A stretch of DNA of 64,000 bases from Streptomyces fructofermentans (GCF_014651055.1 NZ_BMWD01000007.1:75475-139474), one strand, 5' to 3'; positions 16,920-25,920 are shown, numbered from the stretch's first letter. A program made the numbers and translations. Notes: generated by a model not told the origin, from the sequence alone.

Positions 16920-17864
16920 TCAGACGAGGGGGCGAGCAGCCGGGTCTCCCTCCGGCCCGCGGGTGCCCGGGGCGCTGGTTCCGGCCGCGTGGAGACTCGC
17001 CTCCAGGTCGTCCAGGGACCGCCTCACCACGGCGATCCGGGCCCTCAGGTCCTGCTGCCCGGGATCGGCCGACGGTTCCCCCGGACCCGGCGGGGCCAGT
17101 TGCGCGGACTGCTCGCGTTCCAGTTCGCGCGCCTCGTCGAGCGAGCTGATCACGACGCCGATCAGCACGTTGACCAGTACGAACGAGGCGAAGAGGACGT
17201 ACGAGGCGTAGTAGACGATGCTCCAGCGGGAGATCTCCAGGCCCGCGCGCACCGCGTCGCCGAGGCCGTCCAGGGTCATCAGCAGGAACAGGGTGAGCAC
17301 GGCGCGGCCGAGCGAGCCGAAGTGCTCGGGGTCCGCCTCGGCGAAGAAGACCCAGCCGACCATGGCGTACACGTACAGCAGGAGCGCCCCGACGACCAGG
17401 AAGCTGAAGGTGCCGGGAAGGCTGCGGCCCACGGCGACCATGAAGACGCGGAGCTGGGGGAGGAAGCGGGCGGTCCGCAGCACGCGGGCCAGCCGCAGCA
17501 GGCGCAGGACCGTGCCGTTCTCACGGACGACGGGAAGGAACGCCGACAGCACGACCGCCAGGTCGAACAGGTTCCAGGGGTCGCGGAAGAAGTCGCGCGG
17601 CCGGTCCGCGTGCGCGCAGGCACGCAGGAGTATCTCGGCCGTGAAGGCGGCGAGGCACAGGTGTTCGGCGAGGCGCAGCTGCTCGCGCCAGCCCTCGGCC
17701 GCGGTGGTGTACGTCTCCAGGCCCAGGAGCGCCGCGTTCGTGAGGATGAGGACGAACACGGTGACGGCGAACCAGCGGGCCTCCGTGAGGGCGCGGGCGC
17801 GCTCGGCCAGCACTTGGCGTGCGGGCTGCCGTGCCGTCTCCGTACGGTCGTGGGGGTCGATCAT
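16920..17864 (-). CDS. Voltage-gated cation channel-like ion transport protein
   Basis: A 314-residue six-helix ion transport protein (PF00520), comparable in size and layout to the bacterial NaChBac/NavAb single-domain channels. S4 is clear at 113-136, with arginines at 113, 121, 124, 127, 130 and 133. The S5-pore-S6 unit spans about 150-242. The pore loop reads TLDGLGD (197-203), where NaChBac-type sodium channels have TLESW. The key Glu is thus an Asp and the Trp is absent, so selectivity may differ. The C-terminal tail is acidic and Pro-rich. Family good, ion specificity open. Confidence 0.85.
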   Translation of the reverse strand: MIDPHDRTETARQPARQVLAERARALTEARWFAVTVFVLILTNAALLGLETYTTAAEGWREQLRLAEHLCLAAFTAEILLRACAHADRPRDFFRDPWNLFDLAVVLSAFLPVVRENGTVLRLLRLARVLRTARFLPQLRVFMVAVGRSLPGTFSFLVVGALLLYVYAMVGWVFFAEADPEHFGSLGRAVLTLFLLMTLDGLGDAVRAGLEISRWSIVYYASYVLFASFVLVNVLIGVVISSLDEARELEREQSAQLAPPGPGEPSADPGQQDLRARIAVVRRSLDDLEASLHAAGTSAPGTRGPEGDPAARPLV

Positions 17865-18332
17865 CGTGCCCTACCTGCTCCTTCGCGCAGCGTGATGCTT
17901 CCGGCCGACCGGGTCGGAGGGCCGTCTTGTCGGACGATCATGCTCAGGACAGACTTCTACAGCACTGTCGATTCGGGCTCGGAGGCGGTCACCGTACGAG
18001 ACTGCCCGCGGGGCAACTCGCTGACGCTTCCGCCCAGTCGGCTGTGCGCGGACGCCCGAGGACGCGGGCCGGATCGACGGGCGCGGCGGCGACCGGGCGG
18101 CGGCCGTGCCCCGCCGGAACGGGCCCTACGGACGTCCCGCGCCCGAATCCCCTCAGCGGCCGGTGTGGATGAACGGCGCCCAGCTCCCACCCGCGTCCGG
18201 TGCCGGTTCCCGGCCCTGGTGCGCAGCGCGACTCCGGACACGCCCGACTGCCGTACGTGCGGGGGCTGTTGTCCGGCGGAGGGCCGTGCGCGTGATATCG
18301 CGGTGCGTCCCGGGGCAGGGGCGTGGGAGTCT
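17865..18332. other. Intergenic region, channel / WapI-like gene
   Basis: A divergent gap of 468 bases with no supportable gene. The long plus-strand frame crossing it has random codon use before 18333. Promoters for both flanking genes must lie here; 17935-18000 is the AT-richest part. Confidence 0.4.
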
Positions 18333-18875
18333 GTGGCCGTGCTGCTGAACGACCACGAGAGCCGTGTCGAACTCCGTCCCGTCCGCTATCAGTTCGCCGG
18401 GACCCGAGGGTGCGTGTACGACGACAACTGGCTGGTCGTCGCGGGCGAGGTGACGACCCCGGAGGGCAGTTGGTCCTTCACCGATCCCTGCCTCATGGTC
18501 GACGAGGCCGGTCAGGTGGCCGACTGGCTGCGCGGAGCCGCCGACGGGACGGTCGACGTGCGGGGGCCCGACCCCGAGGACGGATGGATGGACCCGGACA
18601 CGTGGTTCGTGGAACCGGTCCTGGCCTTCAGCCTCGCCGGGCGGCATGAGGACGGGGTGGCGGTCCGGGTCCACTTCTCCCTGGAGGCGGCACCTCCGTG
18701 GGCACGGGCCGGCCGGACGGATGAGGCGGGCGGGCCCGCGGAGGGCGAGGGGACGGACGGAACGACCAGGACCGGCATCTACCAGTTCTTCGTCACCGTA
18801 CGGGTCGCCACGAGCGCCCTGCTCGACGCGGCGGAACAGTGGGAACTGGCCATGACCGCCTTCCCGCGCCGCTGA
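18333..18875 (+). CDS. WapI-type immunity-like protein
   Basis: A 180-residue soluble protein. The opening [40 protein letters not shown] and [20 protein letters not shown] matches proteins annotated as WapI-family immunity proteins, which protect against contact-dependent WapA-type toxins. The C-terminal half is beta-rich ([20 protein letters not shown]) after a Gly/Glu-rich insertion. The GTG at 18333 follows GGGAGT; a second GTG at 18339 is possible. No toxin gene is adjacent, so immunity is inferred from family only. Confidence 0.55.
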   Translation: MAVLLNDHESRVELRPVRYQFAGTRGCVYDDNWLVVAGEVTTPEGSWSFTDPCLMVDEAGQVADWLRGAADGTVDVRGPDPEDGWMDPDTWFVEPVLAFSLAGRHEDGVAVRVHFSLEAAPPWARAGRTDEAGGPAEGEGTDGTTRTGIYQFFVTVRVATSALLDAAEQWELAMTAFPRR

Positions 18876-18907
18876 CGGGACCGCGCGGCCCCCTACCTCC
18901 GGAGGGC

Positions 18908-19180
18908 TCAGCGGGGCAGGTCGAAGCGGAACGCCGACTGAGGGCTGCCCAGTTGCAGCCACACGTGCTCGGGCTGCCGTACGAGCCGCAGGGCGACGGC
19001 GTCGCAGCCGGGGCAGCGGCCCGTCAGCCCGGGGTCCGTCCCGTACACGTGCAACTCGGCCATCGGCGTGACCAGTCGGCATGCCGAGCATCGGCGCCAG
19101 GCGGTGGTCGGTTCGAGGGCGAGGACGTCCGCCAGCGGCCCGGCGAGACTGTTGCCGTCACGATGAGTGTGGGTGGACAT
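18908..19180 (-). CDS. DUF6510 zinc-ribbon protein
   Basis: A 90-residue protein with two CxxC knuckles (Cys31/34 in RRCSACR and Cys56/59 in GRCPGCD) that should bind one zinc. It is the last gene of a three-gene unit behind the sulfite-oxidase-like protein and its reductase. The same trio recurs in actinobacteria, so it probably assists that redox pair. Its own activity is unknown. Confidence 0.8.
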   Translation of the reverse strand: MSTHTHRDGNSLAGPLADVLALEPTTAWRRCSACRLVTPMAELHVYGTDPGLTGRCPGCDAVALRLVRQPEHVWLQLGSPQSAFRFDLPR

Positions 19181-19217
19181 GAGACCTCCGGGCTGCCTGG
19201 CGATGGTGGTGCCGCAC

Positions 19218-20039
19218 CTAGCCGAAGCGCTCGGTGCGGATGAGTTCCGGCGGATACCCCGCGGTGACCAGCAGATTGCCGACGTGCTCGACGAACCCGG
19301 TGGGACCGCAGACGTAGCACTGGGTGCCGAGATCCGCTTCCTTCCCTTCGCGCGACGGGAAGGAGGACGGAGGGCCCGACGACGGGACCGTCCCGGGCGC
19401 CGCGTCGGACGGCGCGGCGGGCGCAGTCCCGGAAGGCGGCGAAGTCGGTGGCGGTGGCGGCGGCGGAAGATCGGAGGCCCGGACGCGGCCGGGGAGCCGG
19501 GGCGTGTGCGGCGGCGCGTTCCGCGAGTACAGCGTGTCCACTCTCAACGAGGCGTCCGGAGCCGCGAGTTCGTCCTGGTACCAGACCCTGTCCGGATCGC
19601 GGACCGAGTAGAGGAGATGGAACGGCGCGGTGGAGCCGGCCTCCCGCCGCGCGCGGACCATCGCGATGACGGGCACGATGCCCGCGCCGCCCGCCATGAG
19701 CAGGACCGGCCCCCGGCGCTCGGGGTGCCAGACGAACCAACCGCCGAGCGGTCCCGTCACCTCCACGTCGGCTCCCACGGGCAGGGTGTCGGCCAGGTAC
19801 GGGGAGACCTCGCCGCCCAGGGCGGGCTCGATGCCCAGCTCGATGCGCCCGCCGTCCGCGGGCGCGGCCAGCGAGTAGCTGCGGACCGCCTGGTATCCGT
19901 CCTCGGCGGTGAGCCGGACGTCGACATGCTGGCCCGGCAGGTGGCCGGGCCAACTCGGCGCCTCCAGCAGGAGCGTGCGGGCCGTCGCGTTCTCCGGTCG
20001 GCGTGCGACGAGGCGCGCGGAACGCCATGAGCCGGGCAC
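19218..20039 (-). CDS. FAD/NAD(P)H-binding ferredoxin-reductase-type oxidoreductase
   Basis: A 273-residue flavin reductase of the ferredoxin-NADP+ reductase superfamily. FAD-binding RSYSLAAP lies at 53-60, the nucleotide-binding MAGGAGIVPV at 115-124, and the terminal CYVCGPTGFVEHV at 241-253; there is no [2Fe-2S] domain. The GTG at 20039 lies two bases past the stop of the upstream gene, so the genes are coupled. An unusual Pro/Ser/Ala-rich insert of about 45 residues (191-236) separates the last two parts of the NAD domain. It likely feeds electrons to the neighbouring molybdoenzyme; that partnership is inferred from the operon. Confidence 0.9.
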   Translation of the reverse strand: MPGSWRSARLVARRPENATARTLLLEAPSWPGHLPGQHVDVRLTAEDGYQAVRSYSLAAPADGGRIELGIEPALGGEVSPYLADTLPVGADVEVTGPLGGWFVWHPERRGPVLLMAGGAGIVPVIAMVRARREAGSTAPFHLLYSVRDPDRVWYQDELAAPDASLRVDTLYSRNAPPHTPRLPGRVRASDLPPPPPPPTSPPSGTAPAAPSDAAPGTVPSSGPPSSFPSREGKEADLGTQCYVCGPTGFVEHVGNLLVTAGYPPELIRTERFG

Positions 20040-20041
20040 GG

Positions 20042-20641
20042 TCAGTCGCTCCAGCCGCGCTGCTCGCGCCACGGGTCCCCGTAGTTGTGGTACCCCACCG
20101 ACTCCCAGAACCCCGGGTCGTCGTCGGGCATCATCCGGATCCGCCGCACCCACTTCGCGGACTTCCAGAAGTAGAGGTGCGGTACGAGCAGGCGTGCGGG
20201 GCCGCCGTGTTCGGGCGACAGCGGGTATCCGTCGTAGGTGTGGACGAGCCAGGCCTTGCCGTCCTGGAGGTCCTCGAGCGGGAGGTTGGTGGTGTATCCG
20301 CCGTAGCTCTCCGCCATGACGAAGTCCGCCGCCGTCTCCACGTCGTCCAGGAACGCGTCGAACGGGACGCCCTGCCAGCGGGTCCCGAACTTCGACCAGC
20401 GGGTCACGCAGTGGATGTCGACCTCCGGCTCCTCCTGGGGCAGGGCTTTCATCTGCTCCCAGTTCCAGTCGCGGGCCGTCCCGTCCTCCGTGACGACCGA
20501 GAAGGTCCAGCTGTCGGTGGGCACGTTCGGCGTGGGCCCGGCGGAGAGGACGGGGAAGTCCTCGGTGGGGTACTGGCCCGGGGGCAGCCGTCCTTCGAAG
20601 CGGTGGGTGCGCCCCTGGAATCCCGGAGAGAACGTGTTCAT
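20042..20641 (-). CDS. Sulfite oxidase-like molybdopterin oxidoreductase
   Basis: A 199-residue catalytic domain of the sulfite oxidase/MsrP family without heme or dimerisation domains. The molybdenum-ligand cysteine is Cys78 in EVDIHCVTRWSKFG, followed by GVPFDAFLDDV, the ESYGGYTTNLPLEDL segment and the terminal PGFWESVGYHNYGDPW. The ATG at 20641 follows GGGAGAG. No signal peptide is seen, so it is probably cytoplasmic, receiving electrons from or passing them to the reductase encoded next. The real substrate is unknown. Confidence 0.92.
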   Translation of the reverse strand: MNTFSPGFQGRTHRFEGRLPPGQYPTEDFPVLSAGPTPNVPTDSWTFSVVTEDGTARDWNWEQMKALPQEEPEVDIHCVTRWSKFGTRWQGVPFDAFLDDVETAADFVMAESYGGYTTNLPLEDLQDGKAWLVHTYDGYPLSPEHGGPARLLVPHLYFWKSAKWVRRIRMMPDDDPGFWESVGYHNYGDPWREQRGWSD

Positions 20642-21231
20642 GTGGTCGCCCGTCCGATCTCGTACGGCTGCCGCCGCCGACCCCGCGTCTCCCGGCGCCC
20701 AGCGGATGCGGTCACGCGCCGACCCGGCTGTCCTGCCCGGGGCGGGCGGACCGGTCCCGGCATCCCGTTCGGCGGGATGCGGGTGGACCCGTTCCCAACC
20801 GGCCCTCGTGGCAGGGGAGTCGGGACCACGCGCCCGAACGCGGCGACCGGATTCCGCGGCACGAACCGCGGGCCGGGCGTCACGCCCGGCAGGCGACCGC
20901 ACGGTGACGGCGATATGCGACCAATCTACCCGAATGCCCGGACGGGGCGCGATCGGAACAGGGGCTGAGCCGACGGCTCCGATCGGGAAGGGGACATGCC
21001 GGGGGACGGGACGAGGAGGGGGTGCCGAGACCGCTCGGCGCGCCGGGACGCGGCCCCTGGACTAGGGTGATCCGGACGACGTGCCCCGTGCGATCGGCCT
21101 TCGCTGCCGGCCCTGCCGTCGTCTCCGCACGCCTGGTGCGCCCCTTCCCGGTTCGGCATCGCAGGCCGTGCCGCGGGCACTGAACTCCACCGGACACGGG
21201 GAGTTCCGGAACAGTACGAGAGGGACATGAC
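20642..21231. other. Intergenic region, sulfite-oxidase operon / hydrolase
   Basis: A divergent gap of 590 bases. Frames crossing it show no codon bias or recognisable protein. It must contain both promoters; the AT-richer spot near 20905-20935 (GATATGCGACCAATCTACC) is the best candidate for the leftward unit. I see nothing else. Confidence 0.4.
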
Positions 21232-22059
21232 ATGCCCTTTGCCGCTGCCAAGGACGGCACCCAGATCTTCTTCAAGGACTGGGGGTCGGGACAGCCCGTG
21301 GTCTTCTCCCACGGCTGGCCGCTGACCGCCGACGCCTGGGACCCGCAGCTCAAACTGATGGCGGACAACGGCTTCCGGGCCATCGCCCACGACCGGCGCG
21401 GCGGCGGGCGCTCCGGCCAGAGCTGGGACGGGAACGACCTCGACACGTACGCCGACGACCTGGCCGCGGTCATCGAGAGCCTCGACCTCCGGGACGCCAT
21501 CCTGGTCGGGCACTCGACGGGCGGCGGCGAAGTCACCCGCTACATGGGCCGGCACGGTACGGGCCGCGTCGCCAAGGCGGTTCTGGTGGGGGCCATTCCG
21601 CCCCTGATGCTGAAGACGGAGGCCAATCCGGAGGGCCTGCCGATCGACGTGTTCGACGAGATCCGCGAAGGTGTCGCGTCGGACCGGTCCCAGTTCTACA
21701 AGGACCTCAGCGCCCCGTTCTACGGCGCCAACCGTGACGGGTCGACCGTCACACAGGGGACGCGGGACGAGTTCTGGCTCTGGAGCATGACGGTGGGCAT
21801 CAAGGGTGCCTACGACTGCGTCAAGGCGTTCTCCGAGACCGACCTGACCGAGGACCTCAAGAAGATCGACGTCCCGACGCTGATCGTGCACGGCGACGAC
21901 GACCAGATCGTCCCCATCGTCGCCGCGGGCGACAAGTCGTCGAAGCTGGTCGAGAACGTGGTCTACAAGGTCTACCCGGGCGCCCCGCACGGCCTCGCGA
22001 TGGTGCCCAGGTTCGCGGAGCGGTTCAACGCGGACCTTCTGGAGTTCGCCCGCGGGTGA
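21232..22059 (+). CDS. Alpha/beta hydrolase, cofactor-free haloperoxidase/esterase type
   Basis: A 275-residue enzyme with the length and sequence pattern of the non-heme chloroperoxidase/perhydrolase group. The triad is Ser95 in VGHSTG, Asp224 in HGDDDQIVP and His253 in GAPHGLA; the oxyanion region is SHGWPL at 26-31. These enzymes hydrolyse esters and can form peracids from carboxylic acids and hydrogen peroxide, which explains the halogenation seen in vitro. The ATG at 21232 follows GAGAGGGAC. It is monocistronic, followed by a perfect hairpin. Confidence 0.93.
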   Translation: MPFAAAKDGTQIFFKDWGSGQPVVFSHGWPLTADAWDPQLKLMADNGFRAIAHDRRGGGRSGQSWDGNDLDTYADDLAAVIESLDLRDAILVGHSTGGGEVTRYMGRHGTGRVAKAVLVGAIPPLMLKTEANPEGLPIDVFDEIREGVASDRSQFYKDLSAPFYGANRDGSTVTQGTRDEFWLWSMTVGIKGAYDCVKAFSETDLTEDLKKIDVPTLIVHGDDDQIVPIVAAGDKSSKLVENVVYKVYPGAPHGLAMVPRFAERFNADLLEFARG

Positions 22060-22139
22060 ACCGGCGGGCCGCACGCGGCCGACCCGCACGTGGTCGACCC
22101 GCGCTCGGACGGCCCCGCGTCGGCGTCGCGCGGCAACCG

Positions 22140-22193
22140 GCCGCGAGTAGCGACTCCGCCGCGAGCGGCGACTCCGCCGCGAGCGGCGACTCC
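22140..22193. repeat. Three 18-bp tandem repeats
   Basis: Three head-to-tail copies of GCCGCGAGCGGCGACTCC (the first copy has TA for CG) lie immediately before the terminator stem. They are non-coding, in the gap between converging genes. Confidence 0.85.
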
Positions 22194-22227
22194 CCGCGCC
22201 CCCGGCCCATCACGGCCGGGGGCGCGG
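22194..22227. terminator. Bidirectional terminator, 14-bp perfect stem
   Basis: The stem 22194-22207 pairs perfectly with 22214-22227 (arm CCGCGCCCCCGGCC) around a CATCAC loop, between the hydrolase and the converging STAS gene. It can serve both directions. Confidence 0.8.
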
Positions 22228-22243
22228 GGGATCTCGTGACGTC

Positions 22244-22606
22244 TCAGGGTGCGAGGGCCTGACCCAGAGTGGGATGGCAGTCGATGACGGTGTCGATTCC
22301 GACGAGTTGGATCGTGCGCAGCACGGGCGGAGTGGGCGCGGCCAGGCGGAGCCAGCCGCCCGACCCGGTGAGCGTGCGGTGCGCGGAGACGAGGATGTTG
22401 ACGCCGGTGGAGTCCATGAAGGTGACCCGGCCCAGGTCGACGACGATCCGCGCGGGCGTGCCGTCGGGGACCTCCAGCGCCTGGGCGAGCAGGCCGCCGG
22501 TGTGATGGTCGATCTCTCCCGTGAGGGTGACGACGAGAACGCCGTCGGCGGCTTCGGACCCGACCGAGAGTCCTCGGGGCTGCTCGGCCTGACTGGTGTC
22601 CGCCAT
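22244..22606 (-). CDS. STAS-domain anti-sigma factor antagonist
   Basis: A 120-residue SpoIIAA/RsbV-type anti-anti-sigma factor. The STAS fold is evident from VLVVTLTGEIDHHTGGLLAQAL and IVVDLGRVTFMDSTGVNILV. The phosphorylatable serine is Ser66 in MDSTG. In this family the unphosphorylated protein binds an HATPase anti-sigma kinase and frees a SigB/SigF-like sigma factor. It is divergent from just such an HATPase gene (22750), a probable partner. The cognate sigma factor is not in this segment. Confidence 0.9.
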   Translation of the reverse strand: MADTSQAEQPRGLSVGSEAADGVLVVTLTGEIDHHTGGLLAQALEVPDGTPARIVVDLGRVTFMDSTGVNILVSAHRTLTGSGGWLRLAAPTPPVLRTIQLVGIDTVIDCHPTLGQALAP

Positions 22607-22749
22607 TTTCTCCTCATCCGTGGGAAGCGCACTCGCTCAGCGGGGTCTTCGCCAGGAGTGCTGCCCCCGCATCGTAGGGGTGATGCCTTTGAGTGGCCGA
22701 GACAACAGAAGGTGGGGGGAATGAGTGGCCGGAACAGGGGTAAGCGCGC

Positions 22750-23259
22750 ATGGCGAACAGGGCGGTGAAAGCGATATTTGGGGAACCGGGCCCGTGGGGT
22801 GAGGACGGCGGGGCTCCGCACGCCCGGGTGCCGCGGGCGACCGTGGCGCTGGACGGGAACGGCTCGTGCATCGCCGAAGCCCGTCACCTGGCGGCCGAGT
22901 TCCTGGCCCGCGTGGAGTCCGAGGCCGGGACGGCCGTGTCCGCCCGTGCCATGGACCTCACGCAGCTGGTGGTCAGCGAGCTGGTCACCAATGCCCTGAA
23001 GTACGCGCCCGGTCCCGTACTCATGGACCTGCGCATCGCCGACGGCACGGTCGTGGTGGTGGTGTGGGACTCCGATCCGGTGCTGCCGGTCGCCCGCGCC
23101 GCCGACGCGGGCCGGGTGGGCCAGCACGGGCTCGAGATCGTGATGGCGGTGGCCGAGGAATTCGAGGCGCGGCGCGAGCCCGTGGGCAAGCGCATCACCG
23201 CCCGCATCGCCCTGGCGGACGCCTCGGGGGACCGCGGTCTCGTCAACGGTCCCCAGTAG
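22750..23259 (+). CDS. HATPase-domain anti-sigma factor/serine kinase (RsbW-like)
   Basis: A 169-residue protein with the GHKL ATPase fold used by RsbW/SpoIIAB anti-sigma kinases. The N box is LVVSELVTNALKYAPG, the G1-type motif is VVWDSDPVLP and the G2 region is VGQHGLEIV. It probably binds a sigma factor and phosphorylates the STAS protein encoded divergently. Streptomyces has many such proteins, so the pairing is inferred from adjacency. Confidence 0.88.
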   Translation: MANRAVKAIFGEPGPWGEDGGAPHARVPRATVALDGNGSCIAEARHLAAEFLARVESEAGTAVSARAMDLTQLVVSELVTNALKYAPGPVLMDLRIADGTVVVVVWDSDPVLPVARAADAGRVGQHGLEIVMAVAEEFEARREPVGKRITARIALADASGDRGLVNGPQ

Positions 23260-23518
23260 TGGGCGAGTCGGCCCGCCCGCCGGCCCACGACGACCAGGGC
23301 CCGCGGCCGGGCAGGACGGCCGGGGCAGCACGGGTGACCGGGTCCGGGCGCGGCCGGCCGCGCTCCGACCCGGTCCGGAGTCGGCCGCCGCCGTACCCCA
23401 CCCGCGATGCCCCCTCCCGACCCGGCGTGCGATGTCGGCCCCCGGACCCGGCCCGCGATGCCCGTCCCGGCCCGAAATACCCGGGCCGACCAGTGATCAT
23501 CATTGATACGGTCCAGCC

Positions 23519-24205
23519 ATGCCCGGACCACACGAAGCCCGCGAACCCGTCACGGCGACCGACGTCGAGCACACCGTCAGGCTGGCGGTGGCGGCGCTGC
23601 GCTCGGCCCGGGGCGCCGACTGGGGGGCCGGGGCCGGCTCCCTGGAGTGGGACTGCTGGGAGACCGTCGAGCACCTCGCCGACGACCTGTTCTCCTACGC
23701 CGCCCAACTGGGCCCGCAGGCACCTCCGTCGGACACGCATGTGCCGTTCGCCTGGAGCCGGCGGAGGCCGGGCGGTCCGGCGAACGTCGTCTTCGCCGAC
23801 CGCGAGGGCGGCCCCGCCGGCCTCCTGATGGTGCTGGAGGCGTGCGGCGCGCTGCTGACGGCCGTCGTGCGCACCACACCGTCGACGGTGCGCTCGCACC
23901 ACGTCTTCGGAGTGGCGGACCCTGAGGGGTTCGCCGCGATGGGCGTGGTGGAGACGCTGGTCCATACGTACGACGTCGCCCAGGGCCTCGGGATCGACTG
24001 GGCGCCGGACGCGGACCTGTGCGCCCGGGTGCTGGCGCGGCTCTTCCCCGACGTACCGGCGGACACGGACCCGTGGCCCACCCTGCTGTGGGCCACCGGG
24101 CGCGGGGACATCCCGGGGCGGCCGCGCAGGACGGAATGGCGCTGGTACGGCGCGCCCCTGTCCGACGGCGCTCGGGCCGGCTCGGGGACGGACGCCTCGG
24201 GCTGA
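23519..24205 (+). CDS. Mycothiol-dependent maleylpyruvate isomerase-like (DinB superfamily) protein
   Basis: A 228-residue protein of the DinB/maleylpyruvate-isomerase N-terminal superfamily, whose members use mycothiol as cofactor. The first helix of the bundle carries LEWDCWETVEHLADDLFSYAAQLG, and the metal-site histidines fit the pattern of His54 together with the later VETLVHTYDVAQGLG helix. The TLLWATGRGDIPG stretch near the end is typical of the larger actinobacterial members. Substrate unknown. The ATG at 23519 follows a short AT-rich stretch that may be its promoter. Confidence 0.75.
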   Translation: MPGPHEAREPVTATDVEHTVRLAVAALRSARGADWGAGAGSLEWDCWETVEHLADDLFSYAAQLGPQAPPSDTHVPFAWSRRRPGGPANVVFADREGGPAGLLMVLEACGALLTAVVRTTPSTVRSHHVFGVADPEGFAAMGVVETLVHTYDVAQGLGIDWAPDADLCARVLARLFPDVPADTDPWPTLLWATGRGDIPGRPRRTEWRWYGAPLSDGARAGSGTDASG

Positions 24206-24339
24206 CGGGCGGAGGCCTCCGCCCGGCGCCGGGACGGACGCCCACGGCCGACGCGGCGGACGCCCGCCGCCCCGACCCGGTTCGGAGCCGGACCCGGTCC
24301 GGCCGCCCCGACCCGGAGCCGGACGCCCCGGACACGCGG

Positions 24340-24765
24340 TCAGACGGCCCCGGCCCCGAGGGTCCGGCGCAGCGCGGCCAGGCCGTCGCTGTAGATGCCG
24401 TGGAAGAGGGCCTCGGCCTCCTCGTCGGTGACGCCGTGCGGCGTGAACGTCCCCGACCACTGGACGCGGGAGGCGTCCTCGCCGGGCAGGGCGTGCACGG
24501 TGAGCGTGGACAGGTAGCCGGTGACGGGGAACGGGGCCCGCAGGATCGAGTAGCTGTAGGTGCGCGCAGCGTCGTCGAACGCCACCAGGCGTTCCACGAT
24601 CGCTCCGCCGTCCTCACTGGTGAGGGTGCGTACTCGCCCTCCCTCGCTCAGCTCGCTGGTCGGGATGTAGGGCAGCCAGTCGGGAAGCGAGTCGAAGCCG
24701 CCGATGAGCCGCCAGACGCGGTCGGCCGGCACGGCGATGTCGATGGACGCGGTGGTGCTGGTCAC
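24340..24765 (-). CDS. SRPBCC family (PYR/PYL-like) protein
   Basis: A 141-residue helix-grip protein resembling plant PYR/PYL receptors and polyketide cyclases: SIDIAVPADRVWRLIGGFDSLPDWLP, then YSYSILRAPFPVTGYLSTLTVH and a terminal helix. It probably binds a small hydrophobic ligand. The GTG at 24765 has a near-perfect AGGAGG site six bases upstream, which decides the start. The aldo/keto reductase gene ends 83 bases upstream on the same strand, so they are probably cotranscribed. Confidence 0.88.
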   Translation of the reverse strand: MTSTTASIDIAVPADRVWRLIGGFDSLPDWLPYIPTSELSEGGRVRTLTSEDGGAIVERLVAFDDAARTYSYSILRAPFPVTGYLSTLTVHALPGEDASRVQWSGTFTPHGVTDEEAEALFHGIYSDGLAALRRTLGAGAV

Positions 24766-24848
24766 GGGTGTCCTCCTGGACGTTGTGTGTGGGGGATGGC
24801 CCGGAGGGGGCTTTCGGGGGTGCGGGGGCGGGGAAGCGCCCGGTGGGG

Positions 24849-25865
24849 TCAGGCGGAGGGAGCGGGCACGGGCGCCGCCTCGGAGACGAGCCCCTCCTCG
24901 CGCAGGTCGGTCCAGAAGGCGGCGGGAATCGTCTCGTGCAGGGCCGCGACGTCCTCGGCGATGCGGCTCGGCCTGGTGGCTCCCGGGATGGCCGCGACCG
25001 TGGCCGGATGGGCGAGCGCGAACTGGAGCGCGGCTGCCTTCACGCCGACCCCGTGCCGGCCCGCGACCGCCTTGATGCGCTCCACGGTCCCGACGACGGC
25101 CGCGGGCGCCTTCTGGTACTCGAAGTGCGTGCCGCCCGCGAGGATTCCCGAGCTGTACGGGCCGCCGACGACGATGTCCACGCCCTGCGCGGCGGCGCTC
25201 GGCAGCAGCCGCTCCAGCGCCCTGCCGTGGTCGAGGAGCGTGTAGCGCCCCGCGAGGAGGAAGGCGTCGGGCTTCGGCTCGTCGAGGTCGAGGGTCAGCT
25301 CCAGCGGCTCCACGCGGTTGACGCCCAGGCCCCAGGCCTTGATGACACCCTCCTCGCGCAGCTTCTGGAGGACGCGGAAGGCGCCGGTGCGGGCACTCTC
25401 GTACGCCGCCAGCCACTCGTCGCCGTAGAAGTCCTGTGCCACGTCGTGCACCCAGACGATGTCGAGCCGGTCCGTCCCGAGGCGCTTGAGGCTGTCCTCG
25501 ATGGATCGCAGCGTGGCGTCGGCGGTGTAGTCGTTGATCATCCTGTTCGGGCGGCCGTGCTCGAACAGCCCGCCCTTCTCGCCGAGGTCGCGGGCGGCGG
25601 GGTCCTCGATCTCGTCGAGGACGACTCGGCCGACCTTCGTGCTGAGGACGAACTCGTCGCGCGGGTGGCCGGCCAGTACCTCGCCGAGCCGGATCTCGGA
25701 GAGGCCCGCTCCGTAGAAGGGCGCCGTGTCGAAGTAGCGGATGCCCTGGTCCCACGCGGCTTCGACGGTGGCCGCCGCCTCCTCGTCGGGGATGGCGCGG
25801 AACATGTTGCCGAGGGGGGCGGTGCCGAAGCCGAGGGCGCCGGGGAGAAGGGGCTTGATGGTCAT
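24849..25865 (-). CDS. Aldo/keto reductase
   Basis: A 338-residue NAD(P)H-dependent (alpha/beta)8 oxidoreductase, closest in pattern to the D-threo-aldose / L-fucose dehydrogenase subgroup. The catalytic Asp and Tyr are in RYFDTAPFYGAG, the Lys is in LSTKVGR and the His in IVWVHDVAQDFYGD. The cofactor region includes AAIPGATRPSRI. The ATG at 25865 follows AAGGAA. It is divergent from a LysR regulator across a palindrome-rich gap, and LysR genes usually control such divergent neighbours. The sugar or aldehyde substrate is unknown. Confidence 0.92.
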   Translation of the reverse strand: MTIKPLLPGALGFGTAPLGNMFRAIPDEEAAATVEAAWDQGIRYFDTAPFYGAGLSEIRLGEVLAGHPRDEFVLSTKVGRVVLDEIEDPAARDLGEKGGLFEHGRPNRMINDYTADATLRSIEDSLKRLGTDRLDIVWVHDVAQDFYGDEWLAAYESARTGAFRVLQKLREEGVIKAWGLGVNRVEPLELTLDLDEPKPDAFLLAGRYTLLDHGRALERLLPSAAAQGVDIVVGGPYSSGILAGGTHFEYQKAPAAVVGTVERIKAVAGRHGVGVKAAALQFALAHPATVAAIPGATRPSRIAEDVAALHETIPAAFWTDLREEGLVSEAAPVPAPSA

Positions 25866-25920
25866 GGCGGGTTCCTTGCGAAGCGAAGTGGTGGGTCGGT
25901 GGCACGAGCCGACGCGTGAA

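Noticed and set aside
23400..23490. Imperfect tandem repeats (CCCGCGATGCCC-like) upstream of the DinB-type gene, considered as a CRISPR or attachment array
   Set aside because: Units are irregular in length and sequence with no spacers; they look like GC-rich degenerate repeats.
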